Shown: piece by piece, positions 26,214 through 33,630 of the stretch
Layout of the letters: each line of letters starts with the position of its first letter
How positions within the stretch are numbered: position 1 is the stretch's first letter
Assembly (NCBI GenBank): GCA_964398945.1
Contig: CAYNOT010000007.1
Span: 124,001 to 188,000 of the forward strand
Length of the DNA stretch: 64,000 bases
Source: JBGTGG01 sp964398945
GTDB lineage: Bacteria; Bacteroidota; Bacteroidia; Cytophagales; Cyclobacteriaceae
Direction of reading: 5' to 3'
Position numbers and translations under genes: made by a program
The notes under the pieces: generated by a model
What the model was told of the DNA's origin: nothing
What the model saw: only the letters and a program-made list of their open reading frames with translations
The model's database searches: none

Positions 26214-26765
26214 ATGATCTATCCAATAGTGATGTATGGCGATACGGTGTTGCGCAAAAAGGCAGCGGAAGTTGAAAAAGGTGCGGACTTGACGCAATTG
26301 ATTGAGGACATGTTCGAAACCATGCATGGGGCCAGTGGTGTTGGGTTGGCGGCCCCGCAGATTGGAAAAGCAATCCGTTTATTTGTAGTTGATGGTGCTC
26401 CCCTGGAGGAAGAACCCGGAATGGCGGGTTTTAAAAAGGTGTTTATTAATCCGGAAATTATTGAAGAAACCGGAACCCCCTGGCTCTATGAAGAAGGGTG
26501 TTTGAGCATTCCGAATATCCGTGAAAATGTTTCCCGTAAGGACAAAGTGTTGATCCGGTATTTCGATGAAAACTGGAAAGAGCATGAAGAAGGGTTCACT
26601 GGTATACAGGCGCGCATTATCCAACATGAGTACGACCACATCGAAGGGAAATTGTTTATCGATTATCTCACTCCTTTAAAGAAGCGATTGTTGAAAGGCA
26701 AGCTGGCGGATATTTCAAAAGGGAAAGTGGATACTGATTACAGGATTATTGCTCCACTGAAATAG
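26214..26765 (+). CDS. def: Peptide deformylase
   Basis: A 183-residue metalloenzyme that removes the N-formyl group from new proteins. All three motifs are present: GVGLAAPQIG (42-51), EEGCLSIP (93-100, with the metal ligand Cys96) and QHEYDH (137-142, with two His ligands and the catalytic Glu). Length and order are usual for the bacterial enzyme. It lies between ruvX and the transaminase gene, separated from each by short gaps that hold dispersed intergenic repeat sequence rather than genes. Confidence 0.95.
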   Translation: MIYPIVMYGDTVLRKKAAEVEKGADLTQLIEDMFETMHGASGVGLAAPQIGKAIRLFVVDGAPLEEEPGMAGFKKVFINPEIIEETGTPWLYEEGCLSIPNIRENVSRKDKVLIRYFDENWKEHEEGFTGIQARIIQHEYDHIEGKLFIDYLTPLKKRLLKGKLADISKGKVDTDYRIIAPLK

Positions 26766-26850
26766 ATGCTGGATACTGGTCTCCGGATACCAGCAGCTAG
26801 TAACCAGAATCCAGAAACATGTTAACTTACAACTTTCAACGATATAAGAA

Positions 26851-27993
26851 ATGAAAGTTACCTCCCGACTCCCCGATATAGGAACCAGCATTTTTGCCAC
26901 CATGTCCGGGATGGCCAATGAATTTGGTGCCATTAATCTTTCGCAAGGGTTTCCGGATTTTCCGATTGATGAAAAGATTATTTCGTTGGTGCATGAAAAG
27001 ATGTTGGCAGGATACAATCAATATGCCCCGATGCCGGGCTTGCCTGCCCTTCGGGAAATAATTTCAAAAGTCATTTTTGAAACGTATCACCATCACGCAA
27101 ATCCCGATTCAGAAATCACAGTTACAGCCGGGGCAACGCAAGCTATTTATGCTACTATTAGTGCATTGGTATCAGCAGGTGATGAAGTGATACTTTTTGA
27201 CCCGTCCTATGATTGCTACAGTCCGGCCATCCGGTTGAACGGAGGGACACCTGTTCATATTAATTTAACGTTGCCTGGTTTTTCCATTGATTGGGAGGAG
27301 GTGAAATCGAAAATCACTTCGCGCACCAAAATGATTATGGTGAACACACCTCAAAACCCAAGCGGGGCTGTTTTTACGAAAGCAGACTTAAAATCACTGG
27401 AAGAAATTGCCGGGAACCACGACTTGATTGTGCTTAGTGATGAAGTGTATGAGCGCATTATTTTTGATGACCTTCCACACCAGAGTGCGTTGAGTTTACC
27501 GGCACTTGCAAAACGGAGTATCGCTATTTTCTCTTTTGGAAAAACTTTTCACGCAACGGGATGGAAAATCGGGTATGCAGTAGCGCCCCCTGAGCTAAGT
27601 ATAGAAATCCGAAAGGCGCATCAGTTTATTACCTTCAGTGTGAACACGGCTGTTCAGGCCGGGCTCGCAGAGTACATGAAAAACCCGGAGCACTACACGG
27701 GCCTCCATAAGTTCTTTCAACAGAAACGCGATTTTTTCCTGAAGCAAATCAAAGGATCCCGGTTTGAAATCCTCCCTTGCCATGGGTCGTATTTTCAGTT
27801 GCTATCCTATGCTTCCATTTCCGATAAGCCTGATCGCGGGATGGCAGAAGAGCTCACCAAAAAACATAAAGTGGCTTCGATCCCGATTTCAGTTTTCTAT
27901 CAGGATAAATCTGATAATAAAATCTTAAGGTTTTGTTTTGCTAAAAGTGAGGAGGTGCTGGAAAAGGCGGGGGAAATTTTGAGGGGGATTTAA
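26851..27993 (+). CDS. Methionine/glutamine (kynurenine-type) aminotransferase
   Basis: A 380-residue fold-type I PLP enzyme of the YbdL/KAT group, which transaminates methionine, glutamine and aromatic amino acids using 2-oxo acids. Motifs: NLSQGFPDFP near the N-terminus, NTPQNPSGAVF (165-175), SDEVYE and the PLP lysine in SFGKTFHATG (Lys231). Its likely partner, an omega-amidase gene, lies downstream at 32652. Such enzymes work together in the glutamine transaminase-omega-amidase pathway, and in related genomes the two genes are often adjacent. Here an accessory island separates them. The last 81 bases of this gene are duplicated at 31597-31677. Confidence 0.9.
   Translation: MKVTSRLPDIGTSIFATMSGMANEFGAINLSQGFPDFPIDEKIISLVHEKMLAGYNQYAPMPGLPALREIISKVIFETYHHHANPDSEITVTAGATQAIYATISALVSAGDEVILFDPSYDCYSPAIRLNGGTPVHINLTLPGFSIDWEEVKSKITSRTKMIMVNTPQNPSGAVFTKADLKSLEEIAGNHDLIVLSDEVYERIIFDDLPHQSALSLPALAKRSIAIFSFGKTFHATGWKIGYAVAPPELSIEIRKAHQFITFSVNTAVQAGLAEYMKNPEHYTGLHKFFQQKRDFFLKQIKGSRFEILPCHGSYFQLLSYASISDKPDRGMAEELTKKHKVASIPISVFYQDKSDNKILRFCFAKSEEVLEKAGEILRGI
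27913..27993 (+). repeat. Left copy of an 81-bp direct repeat (transaminase 3' end)
   Basis: These are the last 81 bases of the transaminase gene including its stop codon. They recur at 31597-31677 in the same orientation with one mismatch (T to C at the sixth base of ctaaaagTgagg). The similarity ends abruptly on both sides. Confidence 0.9.
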
Positions 27994-28057
27994 AAATGAT
28001 AGTATTAATCGCAGCACACCAAAGCGATTGCTTATTGTATGAATGCGCCACTATAAG

Positions 28058-28089
28058 CCAATCACCCGTCCGGGCGATTGGTATTTTCT
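28058..28089. terminator. Bidirectional terminator between transaminase and the T9SS gene
   Basis: CCAATCACCCG (28058-28068) and CGGGCGATTGG (28071-28081) pair over about ten bases around a two-base loop. TATTTTCTTTT follows on the plus strand, and the minus strand also has an A/T-rich flank. The flanking genes converge here. Confidence 0.75.
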
Positions 28090-28107
28090 TTTATGTAGGC
28101 TTTGGCT

Positions 28108-29046
28108 TTATTTCTTTAAAAATTTGAAGGACTGTACCCCTTCTTTCTCAACAACCTGTATGGTATACAACCCCTTCGGCAACTTTGATATATCAATTTG
28201 CTCTTTGGGTTTACCTTTTACTGGTTTGGATGTAAACAAAAGTTCACCTGTTTCTGTATCATTTATTTTAACAACGTATTCCAGTTCTTCAGTAAAATCA
28301 GTAGCCTCACTTTCGGGCAACTCGCCTTTTGGATTGGCAGTGATTGTCAAAAAATCTGTGGCAGGATTTGGTGATATTGAATAGGAGGTTCCTTGAACCC
28401 TGGTGCCAAAGAAAAGAAGTGACTTATCCTGGCATGCTCCTGCCGGGTTGGCATACTCTACCGTTACCAATGCACCGCCAACAATCCCAAGATACGGTTT
28501 GGTAGTATAGCCCGCCATTGGAAAAATAAATTCATCAATATTCTGGCCTGCATACCGGGCTTGTGCGTGTTGCGTTGGTATTTCCCGTACATCCACTTTG
28601 GTGTGGCTTTCCACACTCGTGGCATCGGTATACGTTACCTTAAAAATCAATTTCTTTTCACCTTCTGTGGAATAGGTGACAGCCACCGGTATATTGGCGG
28701 TGATGGTACGGAAACCAACACCATCATTGAAATCGATTTTCAAAGTGTTGATGGTTTTGCCCGTGTTGCTGTAAAACAATTCGGGCTTGAAAAGGAATGT
28801 ATGCACAGCCCCAATTAAAACGGTGCGGAGGGGGACCATTGCAAAAGCGTCCCTGACCTCATAAGGTGTGGTGGGCCTGCCAGGCGTGTCATAGATTTTG
28901 TTGTTGGAAATATAAACGAGGTTGCTGGAGGCAGCATTGCTCTTGAACCGTTCGTAGCGGTAGTGCAGGCCGGCAAACACAATGGAACCTGCGTTTTGTA
29001 TGGCAACATTGCTAATCTGGTCAAACACAGTTGCCCCTACCGGCAT
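28108..29046 (-). CDS. T9SS-exported protein, C-terminal part (frameshifted gene)
   Basis: This 312-residue frame encodes most of a secreted protein of unknown function, ending with a type IX secretion sorting domain: SYSISPNPATDFLTITA, a beta-rich stretch, then KGLYTIQVVEKEG and FKFLKK. Before it lies a domain with YTTKPYLGIVGG and a beta-rich region of no known family. The gene's true N-terminus is in the neighbouring frame at 29021-29308. In this frame the coding sense extends upstream of the ATG as NGRQFYTYRFNTTAAS to a TAG, showing that the two parts were once one protein. A one-base indel near 29100 separates them. The sorting domain predicts export across the outer membrane if a full product is made. 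Confidence 0.75.
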   Translation of the reverse strand: MPVGATVFDQISNVAIQNAGSIVFAGLHYRYERFKSNAASSNLVYISNNKIYDTPGRPTTPYEVRDAFAMVPLRTVLIGAVHTFLFKPELFYSNTGKTINTLKIDFNDGVGFRTITANIPVAVTYSTEGEKKLIFKVTYTDATSVESHTKVDVREIPTQHAQARYAGQNIDEFIFPMAGYTTKPYLGIVGGALVTVEYANPAGACQDKSLLFFGTRVQGTSYSISPNPATDFLTITANPKGELPESEATDFTEELEYVVKINDTETGELLFTSKPVKGKPKEQIDISKLPKGLYTIQVVEKEGVQSFKFLKK

Positions 29047-29308
29047 GGAAGCTGCCGTAGTGTTGAACCGATAGGTATAAAACTGCCTGCCATTCAGAGT
29101 AGTCTAAATAGCTGGTGTCACTACGCACGCCATTGAACTTTTCTACATTGGTATAGAAAAGCCCATAGTCTTCTAGCAATCCCGTAGTAACAAAACTGCG
29201 GTTGACTTGGAATATCGTTTCCACTTGTGTTTTGTAAGCGGTTGAAATTTGAGCATGTGATTTTAAAATAGACAGGCCGATTAGAATAGTGAAGATTAAT
29301 TTTTTCAT
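29021..29308 (-). CDS. T9SS-exported protein, N-terminal part (frameshifted gene)
   Basis: A 95-residue frame with a signal peptide (MKKLIFTILIGLSILKSHAQ) and the conserved start of this locus's repeated protein: YKTQVETIFQVNR, VTTGLLEDYG and FYTNVEKFNGVRSDTSY. After DTSYLDY the frame drifts into out-of-frame sequence and stops at 29021, while the genuine continuation is in the next frame (28108-29046). Two other partial copies of this N-terminal part occur at 29892-30161 and 31426-31596. Read as one gene, the product would be a secreted protein of about 395 residues with a T9SS tail. Confidence 0.7.
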   Translation of the reverse strand: MKKLIFTILIGLSILKSHAQISTAYKTQVETIFQVNRSFVTTGLLEDYGLFYTNVEKFNGVRSDTSYLDYSEWQAVLYLSVQHYGSFHAGRGNCV

Positions 29309-29325
29309 AAGAATTGAGTTAACGT

Positions 29326-29895
29326 TTAATTGGCATATAGAACATCAAAGCGGCCATCTGTAACCATGATGGTGTCACAACCTGCCACAACGGTGGTAAA
29401 CTCAAACAGACCTGAGACAATAAGTTTTGTTTGATCTAATTTCGTGATGGTAAGCTTTCCGTTTATCGTATTGTATCGATCATAGAAACAAATTCTCAAT
29501 GGAGATCTCGAACTAAATTCAACCTTGGTATTTAACTCATTTGCTAAGTTGTATGAAGAGCCTTCGACAATCCCATTCGAAACGACTATTGTCATTCCTT
29601 GCTTTAATTCATTATCAACCCCCGCACCCACTTGAAATAGGCCACTTTGATAAAATGCTAAAACATCCGTACTTGTTCGTGTAACCCACGCTTTCCCATT
29701 CACCAAACACCCAAAGGTGTTTTTTCCCTGCTGTGTTGATGGGGGTAATTTTTCCAGTTCGGATTTGGGATCGTTACCAAACCAGTTGCAACTCCCCAGG
29801 GTCGTTATAAAAACAAGAAACAAAAGAAAAGAAATTTTCTCCGCCCAAAAGAAATTTTTGCTGTCCATAGCGTTGCTATCCACAACGGTTTTCAT
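29326..29895 (-). CDS. DUF6252 family lipoprotein, copy 1
   Basis: A 189-residue lipoprotein. A hydrophobic leader with lipobox-like LGSC (LVFITTLGSCNWFG) precedes SELEKLPPSTQQGKNTFGC and LVNGKAWV, the opening of the DUF6252 domain, which is a beta-sandwich of unknown function. The C-terminal motif GCDTIMVTDGRFDVLYAN is shared by all three copies here. Its ATG overlaps the stop of the upstream truncated gene (ATGA, 29892-29895). It is the most diverged of the three copies, with the leader extended by an unusual polar start (MKTVVDSNAMDSKNFF). Confidence 0.75.
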   Translation of the reverse strand: MKTVVDSNAMDSKNFFWAEKISFLLFLVFITTLGSCNWFGNDPKSELEKLPPSTQQGKNTFGCLVNGKAWVTRTSTDVLAFYQSGLFQVGAGVDNELKQGMTIVVSNGIVEGSSYNLANELNTKVEFSSRSPLRICFYDRYNTINGKLTITKLDQTKLIVSGLFEFTTVVAGCDTIMVTDGRFDVLYAN

Positions 29896-30161
29896 TTTGC
29901 TAAACCCTGGTTGAAGGTACGAAGAAAAACCCGGTAAATGAAAAAATTTTCAGAACCAAAGTAACTGGTGTCACTACGCACACCATTGAATTTCTCAACG
30001 TTGGTGTAAAAGAACCCGTAGTCTTGCAGCAAGCCAGTGGTAACGTGATTCCTATTGACTTGGAAAATCGATTCAACCTGCGTTCTGTATGCATTGGAAA
30101 TTTGAGCATGAGCAGTAAAGGCTAATAAAACGGTGGAAATTGAGAGGAATAAATTCTTCAT
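29892..30161 (-). CDS. Truncated copy of the YRTQVE-type secreted protein
   Basis: An 89-residue frame with signal peptide MKNLFLSISTVLLAFTAHAQ and the conserved segment YRTQVESIFQVNRNHVTTGL, DYGFFYTNVEKFNGVRSDTS. After residue 70 it loses similarity to the full-length gene at 28108-29308 and ends as NQGLAK, with no T9SS tail. It overlaps the next DUF6252 gene by ATGA. It is best seen as a 3'-truncated paralogue. It may still give a short secreted peptide, but a pseudogene is more likely. Confidence 0.55.
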   Translation of the reverse strand: MKNLFLSISTVLLAFTAHAQISNAYRTQVESIFQVNRNHVTTGLLQDYGFFYTNVEKFNGVRSDTSYFGSENFFIYRVFLRTFNQGLAK

Positions 30162-30179
30162 AATATTAAAAGTTAACGT

Positions 30180-30722
30180 TTAATTTGCATATAAAACATC
30201 AAAGCGGCCATTGGTCACTTTGATTGTATCACATCCTGAAACAATCGTTGTGAATTCAAATTGACCTGAAACAATAAGTTTAGCTTGGTCTACTTTTGTA
30301 ATAGTAAGGCTTCCAATTAATGTATTCTCGGCTTCATAAAAACAAATCATGGAAGTCTTAATCCAACTGAATTTAGCACCACATTTTGAATTATCTGTTA
30401 AATCATAAGTCGTACCTTCAATTACTCCGTTTAATACAATCAAATCAATGTGCTGCCTATTGCCCTCACTAATATCTGCACTAACTTGCAAAACCCCGCT
30501 TTGGTAAAAAGAAGATACATCTGTACTTGTTCTTGTTACCCATGCCCTTCCATTCACCAAACACCCAAAGGTGTTTTTACCTTGTTGTGTTGCGGGTGGG
30601 AGTTTTTCCAGTTCGGATTTGGGATCAGTACCAAAGAGGTTACAACTTTCGCATGCTGCTAAAGAGATAATAAGAGCAATGGCGGGTAATTTTTTAATGA
30701 GGAATGAAATCGATTTCTTCAT
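30180..30722 (-). CDS. DUF6252 family lipoprotein, copy 2
   Basis: A 180-residue lipoprotein with leader KLPAIALIISLAACESC (lipobox LAAC), then SELEKLPPATQQGKNTFGC and the DUF6252 domain with FYQSGVLQVSADI and SWIKTSMICFYEAENT. The 5' 150 bases (about 30540-30690) are almost identical to those of copy 3 (31192-31342), while the middle differs. This pattern suggests recent duplication or gene conversion. Exposure on the cell surface or periplasmic face is expected from the lipid anchor; function is unknown. Confidence 0.78.
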   Translation of the reverse strand: MKKSISFLIKKLPAIALIISLAACESCNLFGTDPKSELEKLPPATQQGKNTFGCLVNGRAWVTRTSTDVSSFYQSGVLQVSADISEGNRQHIDLIVLNGVIEGTTYDLTDNSKCGAKFSWIKTSMICFYEAENTLIGSLTITKVDQAKLIVSGQFEFTTIVSGCDTIKVTNGRFDVLYAN

Positions 30723-30759
30723 AACGGTAATCCTTTAGCTGAACGCTTCCATGAATGGA

Positions 30760-30803
30760 GCTAAAATATTTGTAAGTAGAGAGAGATGGAATAGGTTTTT
30801 CAT
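30760..30803 (-). pseudogene. Vestige of the YRTQVE-type gene start
   Basis: On the minus strand, ATG at 30803 opens MKNLFHLSLLTNILA, which matches the first residues of the signal peptide of the copy at 30161 (MKNLF...), followed at once by unrelated sequence. It sits at the position between DUF6252 copies 3 and 2 where the repeat order predicts such a gene. It is presumably what remains after a deletion. Confidence 0.4.
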
Positions 30804-30826
30804 AACATACTAAATTATGGTTAACT

Positions 30827-31369
30827 TTAATTGGCATAGAGCAGGTCGAAGCGGCCATCCGTTACACGTATCGTATCACAATTGGAAACAACAGTAGTAA
30901 ACTCAAATCGACCCGCGATAATAAGGTTTGTTTGGTCTAGTTTGGTAATAGTAAGATTACCAATTAATGTATTCTCAGCTTCATAAAAACAAATCATTGG
31001 AGATTTTATCCAGCTAAAGCTAGATTGGTATTGTGGATCATTTGTCAAATCATAAGATGCACCCTGAACAACGCTATTAAGAAGTATCAAACTAATTCCT
31101 TGATCTCGACCACTCTCATCGATTCCTGCGCTTACCTGTAGTGCTCCACTTTGGTAAAAAGAAGTGACATCTGTACTCGTTCTTGTTACCCATGCCTTTC
31201 CGTTCACCAAACACCCAAAGGTGTTTTTGCCTTGTTGTGTTGCGGGTGGGAGTTTTTCCAGTTCGGATTTGGGATCAGTACCAAAGAGGTTACAACTTTC
31301 GCATGCTGCTAAAGAGATAATAAGAGCAATGGCGGGTAATTTTTTGAATTGAAGAAATATATTGCTCAT
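30827..31369 (-). CDS. DUF6252 family lipoprotein, copy 3
   Basis: A 180-residue lipoprotein with the same leader core as copy 2 (KLPAIALIISLAACESC) and DUF6252 domain (NTFGCLVNGKAWVTRTST, SWIKSPMICFYEAENT, CDTIRVTDGRFDLLYAN). It is the promoter-proximal DUF6252 gene of the array on the minus strand. Upstream lies only a partial gene (31426-31596) that has lost its start. The high similarity with copy 2 at both ends and divergence in the middle (VQGASYDLTNDPQYQSS) may indicate selection for variation or mosaic exchange. Confidence 0.78.
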   Translation of the reverse strand: MSNIFLQFKKLPAIALIISLAACESCNLFGTDPKSELEKLPPATQQGKNTFGCLVNGKAWVTRTSTDVTSFYQSGALQVSAGIDESGRDQGISLILLNSVVQGASYDLTNDPQYQSSFSWIKSPMICFYEAENTLIGNLTITKLDQTNLIIAGRFEFTTVVSNCDTIRVTDGRFDLLYAN

Positions 31370-31425
31370 AACTGCTATTTTTTACCAATACCCACATGAA
31401 AGTAAGAATTTTTTTTAAAATGTAC

Positions 31426-31596
31426 CTAAGATATTAGCTCCTTGCGTACCCCATTGAATTTCTCAACGTTGGTGTAAAAGAACCCGTAGTCTTGCAGCAA
31501 GCCCGTGGTAACATAGTTACGATTTACTTGAAAGATGTTTTCTACTGTAGTCTTATACGTTGTAGAGATTTGTGCATTTGAAATGCTTGCAAACGC
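31426..31596 (-). pseudogene. Headless fragment of the YRTQVE-type gene at the island edge
   Basis: The minus strand encodes FIIAFASISNAQISTTYKTT, then ENIFQVNRNYVTTGLLQDYG and FFYTNVEKFNGVR, followed by unrelated codons and TAG at 31426-31428. The signal peptide is cut in its middle exactly at 31596/31597, where the 81-bp copy of the transaminase 3' end begins. The start codon is missing, so it is not a functional gene. Confidence 0.7.
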
Positions 31597-31677
31597 GATA
31601 ATAAAATCTTAAGGTTTTGTTTTGCTAAAAGCGAGGAGGTGCTGGAAAAGGCGGGGGAAATTTTGAGGGGGATTTAA
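31597..31677 (+). repeat. Right copy of the 81-bp direct repeat
   Basis: Copy of the transaminase 3' end (80 of 81 bases identical to 27913-27993), including its stop codon TAA at 31675-31677, but with no gene in front of it. It marks the right edge of the island. Confidence 0.9.
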
Positions 31678-31796
31678 TTAAGGAAATCCAATTTTCTGAC
31701 TTTCGCATTTTTTAAAATCAGAAATTTATTGTGAGACGGGTTTCAGTTGAGCAAGTAGTTGTAACACTCAACTTGATACAGAATGTTGTGTGGTAT

Positions 31797-32225
31797 TTAT
31801 CGTTTAGATATTTCAGTAACTTGTTCAGTTGTCAGAATTTGTAGCCCTTTAATTTCTTTGTGTAACTTCTTATCTCCAGTCCACAAAGGGCATTTCAATT
31901 CTAATGAAAGTGCTACAAATGCTATATCATCATTGTCTACATGTGAAGTCAACTTTTCGGCTTGCATCCAATTGTTTTCAGAGATTTGAGACTCACTGAC
32001 AAAATGAATATTCTGCGTGACCAAATGCTGAAGTTCCAAAACCTCTTGACTGCTAATTTTTAAAATTTTTTCAAGTTTGCCCCGATGTTCTGCCAATTCA
32101 GTTAGCAGGAACGTTGGTGAGAAATAACTTGATTTGTTAGCGTGTTCAGTAAGAAGACTTGCAATATGGCTGTTTGTATTAAGGATTGCACTAAATACGA
32201 TATTCGTATCAACTACAAAATTCAT
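31797..32225 (-). CDS. PIN-domain toxin (VapC-like)
   Basis: A 142-residue PIN-domain protein. The acidic metal-binding residues are in MNFVVDTNIVFSAIL (Asp7), LTELAEH, DNDDIAFVALS and WTGDKKL. The ATG at 32225 overlaps the stop of the upstream small gene (ATGA, 32222-32225); a 12-residue upstream extension would lie inside that gene. Family knowledge makes it a probable ribonuclease toxin of a type II toxin-antitoxin pair. It lies just right of the DUF6252 island, next to the duplicated transaminase end, in a stretch that looks like an insertion hot spot. Confidence 0.85.
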   Translation of the reverse strand: MNFVVDTNIVFSAILNTNSHIASLLTEHANKSSYFSPTFLLTELAEHRGKLEKILKISSQEVLELQHLVTQNIHFVSESQISENNWMQAEKLTSHVDNDDIAFVALSLELKCPLWTGDKKLHKEIKGLQILTTEQVTEISKR

Positions 32226-32428
32226 TTCTTGATGAACTTGTCTCGGTTCTTTGCCCACCAAGATTTGTTGATATCGGAACTCAATTGGTCAATCTGCTCC
32301 TGAGTGGCATCACTTTTAGACGTTAACTCACCATAACGAATTAAATCTAGGATGTTTTGAAGTCTCTTAGAGTCCAACTCGAGAGGAATACGAACTAAAA
32401 TCTCATCTTTTAATCTCTCTACTCGCAT
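32222..32428 (-). CDS. Putative antitoxin partner of the PIN-domain toxin
   Basis: A 68-residue protein, MRVERLKDEILVRIP at the start, then a helical, charged body ending SWWAKNRDKFIKK. Size, position and the ATGA overlap with the PIN gene support an antitoxin role. The C-terminal part would wrap the toxin. The DNA-binding N-terminus is not clearly of the AbrB, RHH or Phd class; LVRIPLEL resembles a short RHH-like strand. It would be expected to repress its own promoter, but no operator palindrome is obvious in the 223-base gap upstream. Confidence 0.7.
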   Translation of the reverse strand: MRVERLKDEILVRIPLELDSKRLQNILDLIRYGELTSKSDATQEQIDQLSSDINKSWWAKNRDKFIKK

Positions 32429-32651
32429 GTTCTAAATATACTGAAAGCTGCAATATACAGTCTCCTTTAAAGTAATTATTTCCTTTTAAACTCCAGACTT
32501 TACCGCCTCCATGAATTTTGCAACCTGTTTTTCTGTATACTTTGAAAGTGCAGAAAACGCATTGATTTGATTGTCCTAAAATACTCCAAACACCAATTTT
32601 CTTTAGAAAAATTCCCCTGCTTTCCGTTTCTTTGCGGTTCGAAATACCACT

Positions 32652-33470
32652 ATGCAAGACTTAAACATCACCGTCATCCAGGCAGACCTTCATTGGCATG
32701 ATATCGAGGCCAATTTGAACACGTTTGAGGAGAAAATCTGGCAGATTGGCCAATCGAGTGATGTGATTGTGTTGCCGGAGATGTTCACCACCGGGTTCAC
32801 CAGTGCGGCACCAAAATATGCCGAAATGATGAACATGCGCACGTTTAAGTGGATGAAGCAAATGGCCGACCAAACGGGGGCCCTCATTTTAGGGAGTTTC
32901 ATTTGTAATGTACACGACCGCTACTACAACCGGCTTTTGTGGATGGAACCGGGCGGGAACTTCCGCACATACGATAAACGGCATTTGTTCAGAATGTCGA
33001 ATGAGCACAAAACCTTTTCTGCCGGGGAAAGCACGTTGATCGGCACCTGGAAGGGCTGGCGGATTTGTCCGATGATTTGCTACGACCTTCGTTTTCCGGT
33101 GTGGAGCCGCAATCGCTGGAACCCCATCAGCCAAAAGCTTGATTACGACCTTTTGATCTATGTGGCCAACTGGCCAATGATCCGCATACATGCCTGGGAT
33201 ACCCTGTTGCATGCACGTGCCATTGAAAACCTCAGTTATGTAGTAGGTGTAAACCGTGTGGGTGTGGATGGAAATGGAATTGAGTACAATGGAAATTCAG
33301 CCATCATCGGCCCGAAAGGGGATTCGATCTTCAAAGGCGATGATATGGAAATCAACAAAACCATTCAATTAAGTGCCAATTCACTCAATGCTTTCCGCGA
33401 TCGCTTCCCGGCTTTTATGGACGCAGATGATTTTACTGTTGAACTGGGGGAGTTTGAAGAAACGAACTGA
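32652..33470 (+). CDS. Nitrilase-family omega-amidase (YafV/NIT2-like)
   Basis: A 272-residue carbon-nitrogen hydrolase. The Glu-Lys-Cys triad is visible: Glu43 in LPEMFTTGF, Lys109 in YDKRHLF and Cys143 in MICYDLRFPVW. This arrangement matches the omega-amidases (YafV, NIT2) that hydrolyse 2-oxoglutaramate and 2-oxosuccinamate produced by glutamine and asparagine transaminases. The likely transaminase partner is at 26851-27993. The start ATG at 32652 gives MQDLNITVIQADLHWHDIE, the normal N-terminus. Cytosolic. Confidence 0.88.
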   Translation: MQDLNITVIQADLHWHDIEANLNTFEEKIWQIGQSSDVIVLPEMFTTGFTSAAPKYAEMMNMRTFKWMKQMADQTGALILGSFICNVHDRYYNRLLWMEPGGNFRTYDKRHLFRMSNEHKTFSAGESTLIGTWKGWRICPMICYDLRFPVWSRNRWNPISQKLDYDLLIYVANWPMIRIHAWDTLLHARAIENLSYVVGVNRVGVDGNGIEYNGNSAIIGPKGDSIFKGDDMEINKTIQLSANSLNAFRDRFPAFMDADDFTVELGEFEETN

Positions 33471-33480
33471 TTTGTGAATT

Positions 33481-33630
33481 AGCAAATTTGAGAATTGATC
33501 GCCCGGTTTTGAATTTAACCTTTCACCAATACGTATCGCCTATTTCCGAATCAAGGCCATTGTCAAATTTCCAAATCAACACATTATCAAATCAGCAAAT
33601 CATCTCATTAACTAATTTACAAATCAACAA
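33481..33630. repeat. AT-rich intergenic repeats of the 'caaatcaacaaat' type
   Basis: The gap before purH contains recurring short words such as AATTTGAGAATT, TCAAATTTCCAAATCAAC, CAAATCAGCAAATCAT and TTTACAAATCAACAAATG. Similar wording is found at 40817-40880 and 41270-41300 in this window. It looks like a low-complexity intergenic repeat of Cytophagales rather than a regulatory site. Confidence 0.4.

Noticed and set aside
27913..31677. Complete integrative element with attL/attR
   Set aside because: The flanking 81-bp repeat fits, but no integrase, recombinase or transposase is encoded between the copies, so only an island of unknown entry mechanism can be claimed.
32403..32657. 84-codon minus-strand frame upstream of the antitoxin
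   Set aside because: Overlaps the antitoxin start in another frame and has no homology-like pattern; likely a chance frame across the promoter region.
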